The notes: generated from the letters alone by a model not told the origin. Positions 25,584 through 34,904 are shown, counted from the first letter of the stretch. The stretch is 64,000 bases of DNA from Mycobacterium paragordonae (GCF_003614435.1 NZ_CP025546.1:186001-250000); one strand, 5' to 3'. Made by a program: numbers and translations.

Positions 25584-27030
25584 TTTCGAAGTGCGCCGGT
25601 TCCGGTGCGGCCAGCATGGACGTCAAGGTCGCGCGGTCCCACGGCCACAGGTCGATCGCGTTGCCGTCGGTGAGGTACCAGGAGTTGCAGCCGGTGTTCC
25701 AGACCGTCGGTGTCATCGCCTCTGCCACAGCGGCATTGAACTCGTCGGTGGCCTCTTCGGTCACCTCGATCGATGAGACCGCACCGTCGCGCAGCATCTC
25801 CAGAAAACGCGCGATGTAGTGCGCAGTCCGCTCCGCCGAGTACTGCAGTGAGATCGATCCCGTGGGGGAATTCGGGCCGAGCACGGTGAACAGGTTGGGA
25901 AAGCCGGGAATCGCGGTCATCCGATAGGCTCTCGGTCCGGCGGCCCAGGCTTTGTCGATGGTCAGGCCGTCACGCCCGGTGACTTTCATCGGCCGCATGT
26001 AGTTGTGCGCCTGGAAGCCGGTGGCCAGCACGATGACGTCGGCGGGCCGGTGCCTGCCGTCCGCGGTCTGGATCCCGGCCGGGGTCACCGCGGTGATCCG
26101 TTCGGTCACCAGCTCCGCGTTCCCGGCTTGGATTGCGCGGTAGTAGCTTCCGGAGACCACCTGACGTTTACACAGGGGCTGATAATCGGGGGTCAGCTTG
26201 TGCCGCAGCACTTCGTCGCGCACCTGCAGCCGAAGGCAGAGCCGGGCGTAACCCTGGACAGCGCGCCGCCGCCACGACGGACGGGTGGTGACATCGGCGA
26301 GAATTCCCGACGCCCACAGCAGCGTTCGATACATCCGATTGTGGCCGCCGGGGAAACGCCTCAGGGCCGTGCCGAGAAATGCGCTCTGGCGCAGCGACAT
26401 CGGCGCCCAGAGGATCCATTGGGGCGACCGGACGTAGTGGGCGATCGATGCGGCGCCCGGCTGCAGCGCGGAGAGGACCTGCACGCCCGTCGAACCCGTC
26501 CCGATCACCGCGATGTCTTTGCCGGCGGTGTCGACGGCGTCGTCCCAGCGCGCGGTGTGCAGTACCGGGCCGGGAAATTCGTCGAGCCCGGGAATGTCCG
26601 GGACTGCCGGATGATGCAGCACCCCGGTGGCGCAGATGACCACGTCGGCGTCCAGCTCCGCACCGCCCGCTGTCACCAGCGTCCAGCTCGCGGTCTCCTC
26701 GTTCCATTGCGCGGCAACCACTTCGGTGTTCAACCGGATCCGGTCACCGAGACCGAGTGAGTCCACCACGCCGCGGTGATACCGCTGGATGTCGCTTCCC
26801 TCGGCCCAGATGTGTGACCAGTCGGCCTTCGGTGCCCAGCCGAACTGGTAGAGCTGCGAGGGGACGTCGCAGCGCAGCCCCGGATAGCGGTTCCAGTGCC
26901 ACACCCCGCCGACGTCGGACGCTTTTTCCAGCACCGTGACATCGGAGAATCCGCGCTGGGTGAAGACGTGCAGTGCGGTGATCCCGGCGAGTCCCGCGCC
27001 GATGATCACGACGCGCGGTTCCCGGCTCAT
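25549..27030 (-). CDS. Flavin-containing (Baeyer-Villiger type) monooxygenase
   Basis: A 493-residue FAD/NADPH enzyme. The first Rossmann motif is VVIIGAGLAGITALHVFTQRG (about residues 7-27), the second IAVIGTGSTGVQVLSAL. Between them the exact Baeyer-Villiger fingerprint F-x-G-x-x-x-H-x-x-x-W is present (FPGPVLHTARW). Such enzymes insert oxygen next to a ketone, giving esters or lactones. The ATG overlaps the stop of the patatin gene as ATGA; an esterase/lipase partner fits ester hydrolysis after oxygenation. Confidence 0.88.
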   Translation of the reverse strand: MSREPRVVIIGAGLAGITALHVFTQRGFSDVTVLEKASDVGGVWHWNRYPGLRCDVPSQLYQFGWAPKADWSHIWAEGSDIQRYHRGVVDSLGLGDRIRLNTEVVAAQWNEETASWTLVTAGGAELDADVVICATGVLHHPAVPDIPGLDEFPGPVLHTARWDDAVDTAGKDIAVIGTGSTGVQVLSALQPGAASIAHYVRSPQWILWAPMSLRQSAFLGTALRRFPGGHNRMYRTLLWASGILADVTTRPSWRRRAVQGYARLCLRLQVRDEVLRHKLTPDYQPLCKRQVVSGSYYRAIQAGNAELVTERITAVTPAGIQTADGRHRPADVIVLATGFQAHNYMRPMKVTGRDGLTIDKAWAAGPRAYRMTAIPGFPNLFTVLGPNSPTGSISLQYSAERTAHYIARFLEMLRDGAVSSIEVTEEATDEFNAAVAEAMTPTVWNTGCNSWYLTDGNAIDLWPWDRATLTSMLAAPEPAHFEIRPATGKVAAG

Positions 27031-27971
27031 ACGTGAATCTCGCTGTCTGCCAGCGCTTGACGCACGGTGGCGGGTGCGGTGGTCATCGCTGCCTCGAATG
27101 CCGTCCGGCGGCGGCCGCGATTCATGAAGTTCGCGCCGAGGCCGGCGAGGTCGGCGACCGTCGGCACGATCGGGACCACGCGCTGACCCCGTGCCCGCGC
27201 GGTGGCGATCTCGGCCCACAAGCCGGCCGACATCGGTCGCCGCAACAGCCGGTCCTCGAGCACGCCGCCGATGCCCGGGACGCGCACACCGGGTACCGAG
27301 GCCATCGGCGCGATGACGTAGATGACGTCGGCGTCCCCGGGTGCGACGAGATCCACCGACGCAGTCGAGGCTGCGCCGCCGTCGACGTAGGTGCGTCCGT
27401 CGATGGTCACCGGCGGCATCCAGCCCGGGATTGCCCAGGATGCCCGAAGTGCCTCTCCCGCAGTGGCTTTCGGCGATCCGGGTGCGCCGAAAGCGACACG
27501 TAAACCACCCTGTACGTCGTAGGCCACCATCCGGGTGCCGGGATGTGCGGGCCAGCCGCCGGGCGACGCGAATCCGTCGGCCAACCGCTGCAGCCAGCCG
27601 GCGTCACCGCGGCCGGTCGGCGCAATGCCGGTCAGCGCGGCCAGGCCGGACTGCGACCGCAGCAACGCCGGATTGAGCAGCCGGGGACGCGGGAGCGGGG
27701 GCAGCCCGGGCGGCGTGTCGTCGAGGTGGCGACGCAGCCTTTCATCGGACGCCTGCCCGCGGTGCATGGCGACCAAGTCGGCGACCGCGGCGCCGCCGCC
27801 GAGCATCGTGACGATCTCGGCACCCGCCGATGTCCCCTGCAGGACGTCAGCCTCAGCGGGCTCACGTCCGGTCTGCTCGGCCAGTGCATGCAGGGCGGCG
27901 ATGATCCAGGCGCCCCCGATCGTGCCGCCACAGCCGATGACCAGAGCCGTTTTCGGGGCCTTCTTGGTCAC
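27027..27971 (-). CDS. Patatin-like phospholipase/esterase
   Basis: A 314-residue patatin-domain hydrolase. The oxyanion loop CGGTIGGAW (residues 14-22), the nucleophile elbow GTSAG and the DGG motif (TYVDGGAAS) form the Ser-Asp dyad of patatins. It would cleave acyl esters of phospholipids or other lipids. GTG 27971 follows GAGGAGA. It is coupled to the downstream Baeyer-Villiger monooxygenase by an ATGA overlap and follows the PadR gene by 25 bases, so the three may be one operon. Confidence 0.85.
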   Translation of the reverse strand: MTKKAPKTALVIGCGGTIGGAWIIAALHALAEQTGREPAEADVLQGTSAGAEIVTMLGGGAAVADLVAMHRGQASDERLRRHLDDTPPGLPPLPRPRLLNPALLRSQSGLAALTGIAPTGRGDAGWLQRLADGFASPGGWPAHPGTRMVAYDVQGGLRVAFGAPGSPKATAGEALRASWAIPGWMPPVTIDGRTYVDGGAASTASVDLVAPGDADVIYVIAPMASVPGVRVPGIGGVLEDRLLRRPMSAGLWAEIATARARGQRVVPIVPTVADLAGLGANFMNRGRRRTAFEAAMTTAPATVRQALADSEIHV

Positions 27972-27996
27972 GCGTCTCCTCGTATGCCGGCCTGAT

Positions 27997-28560
27997 CTAG
28001 GCCCGGGCCGGCAACCTGCGTTCGATGATCGTCAGCGCACGCTCGGCCCAACGGACGTTTTCCTGCTCGAAAGATATGCCACGCAGCAGGGTCAGGTAAG
28101 GACCGACCCGTTCGGCCTCGGTCACGAACTCCTCCTCGGTGCGGCCGGCGAGCAGGCGGGTGCGCAGGCGCTCGTAGCGTTCGAGTTTGGCCTTGGCCCA
28201 TTGCAGGCGCTCGGCGATCGAGTCGCGGACGGCTCGGGTGTCGCCGGCATCGGCGGCGGCGACCTTGATCATCAGGTCGTCGCGCATCATCGACGGTTTG
28301 GGAGCCTTGGCGGTGAGCTGCGTGACCGCCTCACGCCCGGCGTCGGTCAGCGAGAACATGCGCTTGTTGGGGCGACGTTCCTGGTGAACGACGCGCGCCT
28401 GGATCAGACCCTGCTCGGCCAGCCGGTCGAGTTCGCGGTAGAGCTGTTGCGGCGTGGCCATCCAGAAATTGGCGACCGAGGCATCGAACTCCTTGGCCAG
28501 GTCGTATCCCGAGTACTCGCGCTCGAGGAGCGCGGTCAGCACGGCGTCACGCAGCGACAT
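27997..28560 (-). CDS. PadR-family transcriptional regulator
   Basis: A 187-residue PadR regulator (subfamily with a long C-terminal coiled helix): winged helix SLRDAVLTALLEREYSGYDLA, QQLYRELDRLAEQGLI, NKRMFSLTDAGREAV, then charged helices (ERLQWAKAKLERYERLRTRL) for dimerisation. ATG 28560 is used. It is divergent from the SnoaL-like/LLM operon, with two copies of a TCAA-N4-TTGA-like site between, suggesting it controls both directions. Confidence 0.85.
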   Translation of the reverse strand: MSLRDAVLTALLEREYSGYDLAKEFDASVANFWMATPQQLYRELDRLAEQGLIQARVVHQERRPNKRMFSLTDAGREAVTQLTAKAPKPSMMRDDLMIKVAAADAGDTRAVRDSIAERLQWAKAKLERYERLRTRLLAGRTEEEFVTEAERVGPYLTLLRGISFEQENVRWAERALTIIERRLPARA

Positions 28561-28584
28561 CCGCCGATAGTACAACGATGCACC

Positions 28585-28603
28585 TATTCAACAAAGTGAT
28601 TAT
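28585..28603. promoter_or_regulatory. PadR site, copy 1
   Basis: TATTCAACAAAGTGATTAT; 16 of 19 bases match the copy at 28650. It lies 25 bases upstream of the PadR start codon. The AT-rich dyad stands out against the GC-rich surroundings. Confidence 0.5.
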
Positions 28604-28649
28604 TTGCCTATGGACATACGGACGGTCAGGATCTAGCGTCGATCTCATC

Positions 28650-28668
28650 TACTCAACAAATTGACTAT
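28650..28668. promoter_or_regulatory. PadR site, copy 2
   Basis: TACTCAACAAATTGACTAT, containing the better dyad TCAA-CAAA-TTGA. It lies 14 bases upstream of the SnoaL-like ATG, where binding would block transcription or initiation. Confidence 0.5.
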
Positions 28669-28682
28669 CTTGCGAGGTTTTG

Positions 28683-29105
28683 ATGCACCCCTTCCGTAAA
28701 GCCGTCGAGGCGCACGATGTCGAAGCCGTCGAGGCGATGCTGGCCGACGACGTGGTGTTCACCAGTCCCATCGTGTTCAAGCCGTACGCCGGCAAGCCGA
28801 TGACCAGGGCGCTGCTGCGCGGGGTGTTGCGGGTATTCGAGGACTTCCGCTACGTCCGGGAGATTCACGACGAGAACGGCCGCGACCACGCGTTCGTGTT
28901 CGAGGCGACGGCGGCCGGCAAACAGGTCACCGGCTCCGACTTCCTGCACTTCAACGAGGACGGCCTGATCGACGACTTCATGGTGATGGTGCGGCCGTTG
29001 TCCGCCGCCAAGGCCCTGCAGGAGGCGATGGGCGCGCAGTTCGACCGGATCACCGAAGAGGCGCTCGAGTTCGCGTCCGAACTGAGTCACGCGCAGGGCA
29101 GCTGA
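28683..29105 (+). CDS. SnoaL-like (NTF2-fold) protein
   Basis: A 140-residue protein of the NTF2/SnoaL fold: N-terminal helix HPFRKAVEAHDVEAVEAMLADDVVFTSPI, a central sheet (HAFVFEATAAGKQVTGSDFLHFNEDGLIDDFMVMVRPLSA) and a C-terminal helix. The DGLI-D-F strand is common in polyketide-cyclase-like and limonene-epoxide-hydrolase-like members, but no catalytic residues can be assigned. It is followed at two bases by an F420-type oxidoreductase gene, so they form one operon. Confidence 0.75.
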   Translation: MHPFRKAVEAHDVEAVEAMLADDVVFTSPIVFKPYAGKPMTRALLRGVLRVFEDFRYVREIHDENGRDHAFVFEATAAGKQVTGSDFLHFNEDGLIDDFMVMVRPLSAAKALQEAMGAQFDRITEEALEFASELSHAQGS

Positions 29106-29107
29106 CT

Positions 29108-30148
29108 ATGCGGATCGGATTGGCGATCAACTATGCCGGTGGATTCAAGGAAGTGGCCGCCGAAGTGGCCGACTTGGAGCGGGCCGGATTGGACATTGTC
29201 TTTGTGCCCGAGGCGTATTCGTTCGACGCGGTGAGTGCACTCGGTTACCTTGCGGCCAGTACCGACCGGGTCGAACTGGCCTCGGGGATCCTCCAGCTCT
29301 ACACCCGAACGCCCACTCTCACCGCGATGACCGCGGCGGGACTCGACTACGTTTCCGACGGCCGCTTCACGCTCGGGCTGGGCGCGTCGGGGCCACAGGT
29401 GATCGAGGGTTTCCACGGTGTGCCCTACGACGCTCCGATCGGGCGCACCCGCGAGGTCATCGAGATCTGCCGGCAGGTGTGGCGCCGGGAGACGCTGAAA
29501 TACCAGGGCAAGTACTACACGGTGCCGCTGCCGCCTGAGCAGGGGACCGGTCTTGGCAAGCCTCTCAAGCTCATCAATCACCCTGTGCGGGAAAGGATCC
29601 CGATCCTGATTGCCGCGTTGGGACCTAAGAACGTCGAACTGGCTGCGGAACTGGCCGAGGGCTGGCAACCGATCTTCTACCTACCGGAGAAGGCGCAGGA
29701 TGTGTGGGGCGATGCCCTGGCGGCCGGCAAGGCCAAGCGTGATCCTGCCCTGGGCCAGCTCGAGGTGTACGCCGGCCCGACGCTGGCGATCGGCGAAAAC
29801 GTCGAGCCGCTAAGGGAATTCGTCAAACCGCATCTGGCGCTCTACATCGGCGGCATGGGGGCCAAGGGCAAGAACTTCTATCACACCCTGGCCACCCGGT
29901 ACGGGTACGGACCGCAGGCCGACCGCATCCAGGAGTTGTACCTGTCCGGCGACAAGGAAGGCGCCGCCAAGGCGGTACCCGACGAACTGGTGCGCGATGT
30001 CAACCTGATCGGCACCAGGGAGTTCGTTAGGGAACGCGTGGCCGCGTTCCGCGAAGCGGGGGTGACGACGCTGAACGTGGTACCCATTGCAGGGACAGCC
30101 GCCGAGCGGGTCAAGCTGATCGAGGAACTTCGCGGGCTGGTCGACTGA
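29108..30148 (+). CDS. LLM-class F420-dependent oxidoreductase
   Basis: A 346-residue luciferase-like TIM barrel: MRIGLAINYAGGFKEVAAEVADLERAGLDIVFVPE at the start, the non-prolyl cis region VELASGILQLYTRTP, GRFTLGLGASGPQVIEGFHG and PILIAALGPKNVELAAELAEGW. The pattern is that of mycobacterial F420-dependent enzymes rather than FMN luciferases. It follows the SnoaL-like gene by two bases and is probably repressed by PadR through the upstream repeats. The substrate is unknown. Confidence 0.85.
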   Translation: MRIGLAINYAGGFKEVAAEVADLERAGLDIVFVPEAYSFDAVSALGYLAASTDRVELASGILQLYTRTPTLTAMTAAGLDYVSDGRFTLGLGASGPQVIEGFHGVPYDAPIGRTREVIEICRQVWRRETLKYQGKYYTVPLPPEQGTGLGKPLKLINHPVRERIPILIAALGPKNVELAAELAEGWQPIFYLPEKAQDVWGDALAAGKAKRDPALGQLEVYAGPTLAIGENVEPLREFVKPHLALYIGGMGAKGKNFYHTLATRYGYGPQADRIQELYLSGDKEGAAKAVPDELVRDVNLIGTREFVRERVAAFREAGVTTLNVVPIAGTAAERVKLIEELRGLVD

Positions 30149-30155
30149 GCCCGGC

Positions 30156-30830
30156 CTAGGACGCGGGACGGCGGCGGGATGAACCTGGAGTGGCCGCGAC
30201 TCCGGTCATCGACGTCATCGCCTCGGCGAACCGCGGATAGATGATGGCAGGCCCGATCCACCGGGCCAGGAAGCGTCGCAGGTCGGCGCCCCGGCGTGGG
30301 GGTTGCCCCCGGTCGACGAGGAACGAATGCAATATCCGCAGACAGAATTCGGAGAGCTCGCCCAGCGCGGCGTCGTCGAAACCGTTGGCGTCCCAGTCGA
30401 CGTCGTAGCGGTGTAGCATCGCGCGGCTGAACGCCACCGCCGTTTCGGACGAGATCGACGGAACCGCGCCGCCCTGTTGACGTTTGGTGAGGATGAGCCG
30501 GATCCGGTCGTCCGCGGCCAGGTTCTCGATCGCAAAAGCCAGGCCCTCGACCATCGCCCCGACCGGATCGGTTTGACCGCGCACGTGGTCGGCCAGCTGC
30601 TCCAGGAACCCGTCGCCGGATCGCATGGCGGTCGCCAGCAAGAGCGCCTCTTTGCCCGGGAAATAGCGGTAAACGGTCTGGCGCGTCACACCCAGCGCGC
30701 GCGCCACGTCGGCGATGCGCATCGCCGACCCGCGCTCGGCGACGATCGCGTCGGCCGCGTCCAGGATGCGGGCGATCGCCTCCTCGTCGGAAGCGGGTGT
30801 GTTGCCTGCCCAACCGTGACTACGCGCCAC
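30156..30830 (-). CDS. TetR-family regulator
   Basis: A 224-residue regulator with helix-turn-helix IARILDAADAIVAERGSAMR, IADVARALGVTRQTVYRYFPGKEALLLA and a helical effector domain ending in a basic tail (GSSRRRPAS). GTG 30830 is used. It lies 65 bases downstream of, and on the same strand as, the metal-dependent hydrolase gene. The target is not evident; no palindrome is clear directly upstream. Confidence 0.8.
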   Translation of the reverse strand: MARSHGWAGNTPASDEEAIARILDAADAIVAERGSAMRIADVARALGVTRQTVYRYFPGKEALLLATAMRSGDGFLEQLADHVRGQTDPVGAMVEGLAFAIENLAADDRIRLILTKRQQGGAVPSISSETAVAFSRAMLHRYDVDWDANGFDDAALGELSEFCLRILHSFLVDRGQPPRRGADLRRFLARWIGPAIIYPRFAEAMTSMTGVAATPGSSRRRPAS

Positions 30831-30895
30831 TACCGGCTCGTCCGTGCCGCTGACATGCCGCGATCATATCGGGGGCAACGCGCGGTCCGTCCGCG

Positions 30896-31822
30896 TCACG
30901 GCTGCGTGGCGCCGATCGAGTACCAGTGTGCGGCGCTCTTCGGTTCTTCTGCGTACCGGTGGAACCAGCGTCCGGCGAACGTGGGAATCCTCTCGCGGGC
31001 GGGGTCGTGGCCAGGACCCTGCGAACGGACCAATCCGGTCAGCATCGCTGCCAGCTCGCGCTTCGGGACACCGGCATAGGTGGCCTGGCCGGGGTCGGTC
31101 AGCTCGCGGGCTGCGCGCAGCGAGGCATAGAAGGCCTTGGGAGACAAGCCATCAGGTATCAGCCGGCCGTATGACCCACCGTCCGCCGCCGGCACGTGCT
31201 CCCGGAACCCGCGTGTGATGATCTGCAGGATTTCGTCGATGTGCCGCGCCACACCGGCGACGGTCTTGAGGCGGTAGGGGTAGCTGTCGTGGACCGCGTC
31301 GTACACCTTCAGCGCCGAACTGCGGTGCTCGATCTCCTCTACGAAGTGCCAAAGGAACAGTGACGCAACGCGTTCGTCACCGGGTGCGAACAGCTTGTCT
31401 TCGTGGTCGAGAAACACCTTGAAGTACGGAGTGAAGGTCGCCTCGACGGCCGCCACATACCCGAGCCGCCAGGCCAGCGGCTTGGTTGCGGTCAGCCGGT
31501 CGAAGGACGCCACCACTTCGTCCATCGTCTCCTGCAGTCCGGGCCAGCGGCGAACCAGCGCGCGATAGTGGCTGAGATGCGCGGCCGAATGCTGGGCCTC
31601 CTGGCGCAGATAGGCATTGGCCTCCTCGGCGATCTCCGGATCCCGGATCAACGGAATGGCCTCGCGCGTCGCCTCGACGATGAACTTCTCGAAACCCGGT
31701 GCAAAGAAAGTGATTACGTTGCATTGCATGGCAAAAGCCGGGCGCTCGGGTTGCCAGTTGAAGGGTATGTCGGAGCCCGCGAAGTCGAAGCGGACTCGCC
31801 GCACCTGAATATCTGTCGTCAC
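30896..31822 (-). CDS. Ferritin-like metal-dependent hydrolase (PF10118 type)
   Basis: A 308-residue helical protein of the family annotated as predicted metal-dependent hydrolases. It has a duplicated di-iron-like pattern: FIVEATREAIPL, AYLRQEAQHSAAHLSHY (E-x-x-H) and LFLWHFVEEIEHRSSALKVYD (E-x-x-H). In this group the metal centre is thought to lie in a four-helix bundle; the reaction is not known. GTG 31822 is used. The gene is divergent from a Baeyer-Villiger-type monooxygenase with a perfect 13-base palindrome between. Confidence 0.75.
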   Translation of the reverse strand: MTTDIQVRRVRFDFAGSDIPFNWQPERPAFAMQCNVITFFAPGFEKFIVEATREAIPLIRDPEIAEEANAYLRQEAQHSAAHLSHYRALVRRWPGLQETMDEVVASFDRLTATKPLAWRLGYVAAVEATFTPYFKVFLDHEDKLFAPGDERVASLFLWHFVEEIEHRSSALKVYDAVHDSYPYRLKTVAGVARHIDEILQIITRGFREHVPAADGGSYGRLIPDGLSPKAFYASLRAARELTDPGQATYAGVPKRELAAMLTGLVRSQGPGHDPARERIPTFAGRWFHRYAEEPKSAAHWYSIGATQP

Positions 31823-31848
31823 GCGCCCGCCATTTCGTTTGGCCCCCT

Positions 31849-31861
31849 CAGTGACTCACTG
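31849..31861. promoter_or_regulatory. Palindrome in divergent promoter
   Basis: CAGTGA-C-TCACTG, exact six-base arms, between the PF10118-type gene and the monooxygenase gene. A regulator site is likely; the downstream TetR at 30156 is one candidate. Confidence 0.4.
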
Positions 31862-31908
31862 CCAACGGTAGCGGCCCCGTCCAATCCTGGCAATACGTTC
31901 CAGAGTAA

Positions 31909-33906
31909 ATGTATGGTGGTGCGATGGGTTATCCGACCGGGGGTGCCGTCGCCGGGGCCGCCGGGGCCACTGCAGCGGACGGCAATGCGTTGCTCGGCCT
32001 GCCGTTCGCCGATTCCGATGACGTCATCCGCGACGCCGTGGCCCAGGCCAGTGTTCCCGCACTGCTGATGTCCATGGTCCACATGACCGGCGACCTCAGC
32101 CTGCTCGACGAGTTGCCGCGGCCGTTCGCCCTCATCGCGATGGACCTGCAGGGTGCGATGAGCGAGCCAGACAAGAATGCGGTGCGCGAGCGCGCCTTCG
32201 AGGTGATCCGCCACTACCGCGACCGCGGCTGCCCCCCGCCGTATGTTCCGGGTCCCGAGCAGATGCGGGTGATGCTCGACGTGATCTCGGCCGGCACCGT
32301 GACCGAGGAGTACGTCGACTACGTGGCCGCCGACCTGCGGTTCACCGATGCCGACCAGAACGGGCCCACGCTCAGGTCATCGCCGCGGCAGCGCGCTGAC
32401 TTCCCGGTCGTCGTCATCGGGTGCGGCGAGGCAGGACTGTTGGCCGGGATCAAGCTCAAAGCGGCCGGCATCCCCTTCACCATCATCGAGAAGCAGGCAG
32501 GAGTTGGCGGAACCTGGTTGGTCAACCGCTACCCGGGCTGCCGGGTGGACATCGCCAACCAGTACTACGCCTACTCATTCGAACCGACGGACCACTGGAC
32601 CCACTACTACTCCGAGCAGCCGGAGATCCTGCAATACCTCAACGACGTGGCGGCCCGGCACGACATCGGTCCGCACGTGCGATTCAACACCGCGGTGACC
32701 GGTGCGACGTGGGACGACGAGTCGGCCACCTGGCAGGTGATCGTTCGGGGTGCCGACAGGCGGGCCGAGACGCTCACCGCCCGGGCACTGATCTGCGCGG
32801 TAGGCCAGTTCAGCAACGCGGTGATCCCAGACATCAAGGGCGCCGGCATGTTTCGCGGACCGTCCTGTCACACGGCGGACTGGTGCGACGATGTCGATCT
32901 GACCGACAAGCGGGTGGCGGTGATCGGTGCCGGCGCCAGCGGATTCCAGCTCGTGCCGGCCATCGCCGACACCACCCGACAGGTCGACGTCTATCAGCGC
33001 ACGCCGCAGTGGATGGCGCCCAACCCGATGTACCACGACGCCGTACCGGACGGCGCGAGATGGGCGATCCGCCATCTGCCCTACTACGGCCGATGGCTGC
33101 GGTTCGTCTCCTGGTGGCCGCTCGCGGACGCACTTGACGAACAGGTGCGGATCGATCCGGGCTGGGACAACGGCGGGCTCTCCTGCAACGAGTCCAACCA
33201 CGCCATCCGGGAGATGTTCATCGCCTGGATGCGGGTCTTCTGTCAGGACGAGGAGTTACTGGCCAAGGTCACTCCGAAGTATCCGCCGATGGGTAAACGA
33301 ACGTTGCAGGACAACGGAACCTGGCTGAAGACGCTGCAACGCGATGACGTCGAACTCGTCACCGACGGGATCGCCGAGATCACCGAAGACGGGGTGACCA
33401 CCGTCGACGGGGTGCACCGTCCGGCGGACGTGCTGGTGTGGGCGACCGGTTTCGATGTCAACCACCAGCTGGGACCCATCGACGTCCGCGGCCTCGACGG
33501 AGTCGATCTCAACACCGCCTGGGGCGACTCGGCCTACGCCTATCTGGGCGTCACGGTGCCTGGCTTCCCGAATTTCTTCTGCATGTACGGGCCAGGCACC
33601 AACGGCGTCAACGGAGCCAGCATCATCTACAACTCGGAGTGCCAAATGCGCTGCATCATGGGATGTATCGACATGGTGCTGGCGGGCGGCTATGGCTCGG
33701 TGATGCCACGCGCCGAGGTGTGTGACGACTACAACCGCCGCAACCAGGAACGCCTGAAAACCATGGTGTACAGCCACCCGGCGGTCAGCAGCAGCTACTA
33801 CAAGAACGCGGCCGGGGGATTGCCGACGCTGTACGGATTCCGCATCTTCGATTATTGGCGGTGGACCAGCCGCCCGAACCCGCAGGATTACGAATTGCGC
33901 CCGTGA
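31909..33906 (+). CDS. Baeyer-Villiger monooxygenase with N-terminal extension
   Basis: A 665-residue enzyme. About 160 residues of a helical N-terminal domain (DSDDVIRDAVAQASVPALLMS) precede the catalytic part. The catalytic part has FAD Rossmann VVVIGCGEAGLLAGIKLKAAG, GVGGTWLVNRYPGCRVDIAN, the fingerprint MFRGPSCHTADW (F-x-G-x-x-x-H-x-x-x-W) and NADPH Rossmann VAVIGAGASGFQLVPAIAD. This layout matches the large mycobacterial ketone monooxygenases acting on steroids or cyclic ketones. ATG 31909 or ATG 31924 could be the start; neither has a clear ribosome site. Confidence 0.87.
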   Translation: MYGGAMGYPTGGAVAGAAGATAADGNALLGLPFADSDDVIRDAVAQASVPALLMSMVHMTGDLSLLDELPRPFALIAMDLQGAMSEPDKNAVRERAFEVIRHYRDRGCPPPYVPGPEQMRVMLDVISAGTVTEEYVDYVAADLRFTDADQNGPTLRSSPRQRADFPVVVIGCGEAGLLAGIKLKAAGIPFTIIEKQAGVGGTWLVNRYPGCRVDIANQYYAYSFEPTDHWTHYYSEQPEILQYLNDVAARHDIGPHVRFNTAVTGATWDDESATWQVIVRGADRRAETLTARALICAVGQFSNAVIPDIKGAGMFRGPSCHTADWCDDVDLTDKRVAVIGAGASGFQLVPAIADTTRQVDVYQRTPQWMAPNPMYHDAVPDGARWAIRHLPYYGRWLRFVSWWPLADALDEQVRIDPGWDNGGLSCNESNHAIREMFIAWMRVFCQDEELLAKVTPKYPPMGKRTLQDNGTWLKTLQRDDVELVTDGIAEITEDGVTTVDGVHRPADVLVWATGFDVNHQLGPIDVRGLDGVDLNTAWGDSAYAYLGVTVPGFPNFFCMYGPGTNGVNGASIIYNSECQMRCIMGCIDMVLAGGYGSVMPRAEVCDDYNRRNQERLKTMVYSHPAVSSSYYKNAAGGLPTLYGFRIFDYWRWTSRPNPQDYELRP

Positions 33907-33912
33907 TGGGAG

Positions 33913-34812
33913 TCAGGCGACCGCAAGGAACTCGAGAATGGCCGCGCACACTGCGGCCGGCTGGTCGATTTGGAGGAAGTGTCCGGCACCGGCGATTGTT
34001 CGTACCCGGCTCCCTGGTGGCAGCGATTCGATGACGCCGGCAAGGTACTCGACCTGAACGGCGCCGTCCTGCTGACCGTGGAGCACCAGCAACGGTGCGC
34101 GGGGAAGCAGGAACCGAAACCGGTGCAGTTCCGCGTATTGCAATGCGGCACTGGTGAATCGGACCAGGGACCGGTAGTAGGACACCGCCGCTCTGCGGTG
34201 GGTGAGGGTGGGCAGCGCGGCCATCGTCGCTGCCACCCCGTCGCGGACGTCGGCGCCTCGCGGTGACCAGTCCTGCCACAGCCTGGGGATAACTCGGGGC
34301 AGCACCCGCTCCGGCAGGAACGGCAGTTGAAAGAACAGCACGTACCAGCTCCTGCGAAGTTGCCTCGCCGTCATCCGAAAACCTTGCGCAAGTCCGCGTT
34401 TCGCATTGCCAAACGCGCGAATCGGTGGGATGCCCATCGAGATGTGAGCACTGAACGGAGAGCCACCGTATGCGGCGAGGCCGTTGGTGGCGAATGCGCC
34501 CCAGTCGTGTCCGATCAGTACGGCGTCGTCCGGACCACCGAGGTGCGCGTGCAGGTCGATGAGGTCGCTCATCAGCGCACCCAGGTGGTAGTCGCCGTCC
34601 GGTGCGGGTCCTGTCGGAGCGTAACCCCGGGTGAAGGGCGCAACGACGCGAAATCCGCTGTCGGCCAGCATGGGTGCGAGGATCCGCCAGCTGTGGGCAC
34701 TGTCTGGAAAGCCATGAACACATAGGGCCAGCCGCCCCTGCTCCGGTCCCCATGTCAGTGCCGTCATCCGCAGTCGCGGCAGGTCGAGTTCGATCACACC
34801 CGGGGCAGCCAT
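33913..34812 (-). CDS. Alpha/beta hydrolase, epoxide-hydrolase-like
   Basis: A 299-residue hydrolase. The oxyanion motif is HGFPDSAHSW, the nucleophile elbow GHDWGAFATN (Asp nucleophile, as in epoxide hydrolases and haloalkane dehalogenases), the acid LHGQQDGAVQVE and the base GAGHFLQIDQP. The Asp nucleophile plus HGFPD favours epoxide hydrolysis. ATG 34812 gives the normal first strand (VIELDLPRLRMTAL). It is divergent from the Rieske oxygenase gene, fitting a shared route in which an oxygenase product is hydrolysed. Confidence 0.8.
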   Translation of the reverse strand: MAAPGVIELDLPRLRMTALTWGPEQGRLALCVHGFPDSAHSWRILAPMLADSGFRVVAPFTRGYAPTGPAPDGDYHLGALMSDLIDLHAHLGGPDDAVLIGHDWGAFATNGLAAYGGSPFSAHISMGIPPIRAFGNAKRGLAQGFRMTARQLRRSWYVLFFQLPFLPERVLPRVIPRLWQDWSPRGADVRDGVAATMAALPTLTHRRAAVSYYRSLVRFTSAALQYAELHRFRFLLPRAPLLVLHGQQDGAVQVEYLAGVIESLPPGSRVRTIAGAGHFLQIDQPAAVCAAILEFLAVA

Positions 34813-34881
34813 TTCTTGACCATACAATAATTCGTACGTGTACTGTGATGGTGGCGACCAAGAGGGGGACCGGGGCGCAAA

Positions 34882-34904
34882 GTCCAGCACCACTGGTGCC
34901 GGAC
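34882..34904 (+). promoter_or_regulatory. Hairpin in the Rieske oxygenase leader
   Basis: GTCC-A-GCAC, five-base loop CACTG, GTGC-C-GGAC: two four-pair stems with one A.C mismatch, 39 bases before the ATG. It may be a leader structure or operator; no known riboswitch is recognised. Confidence 0.3.
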
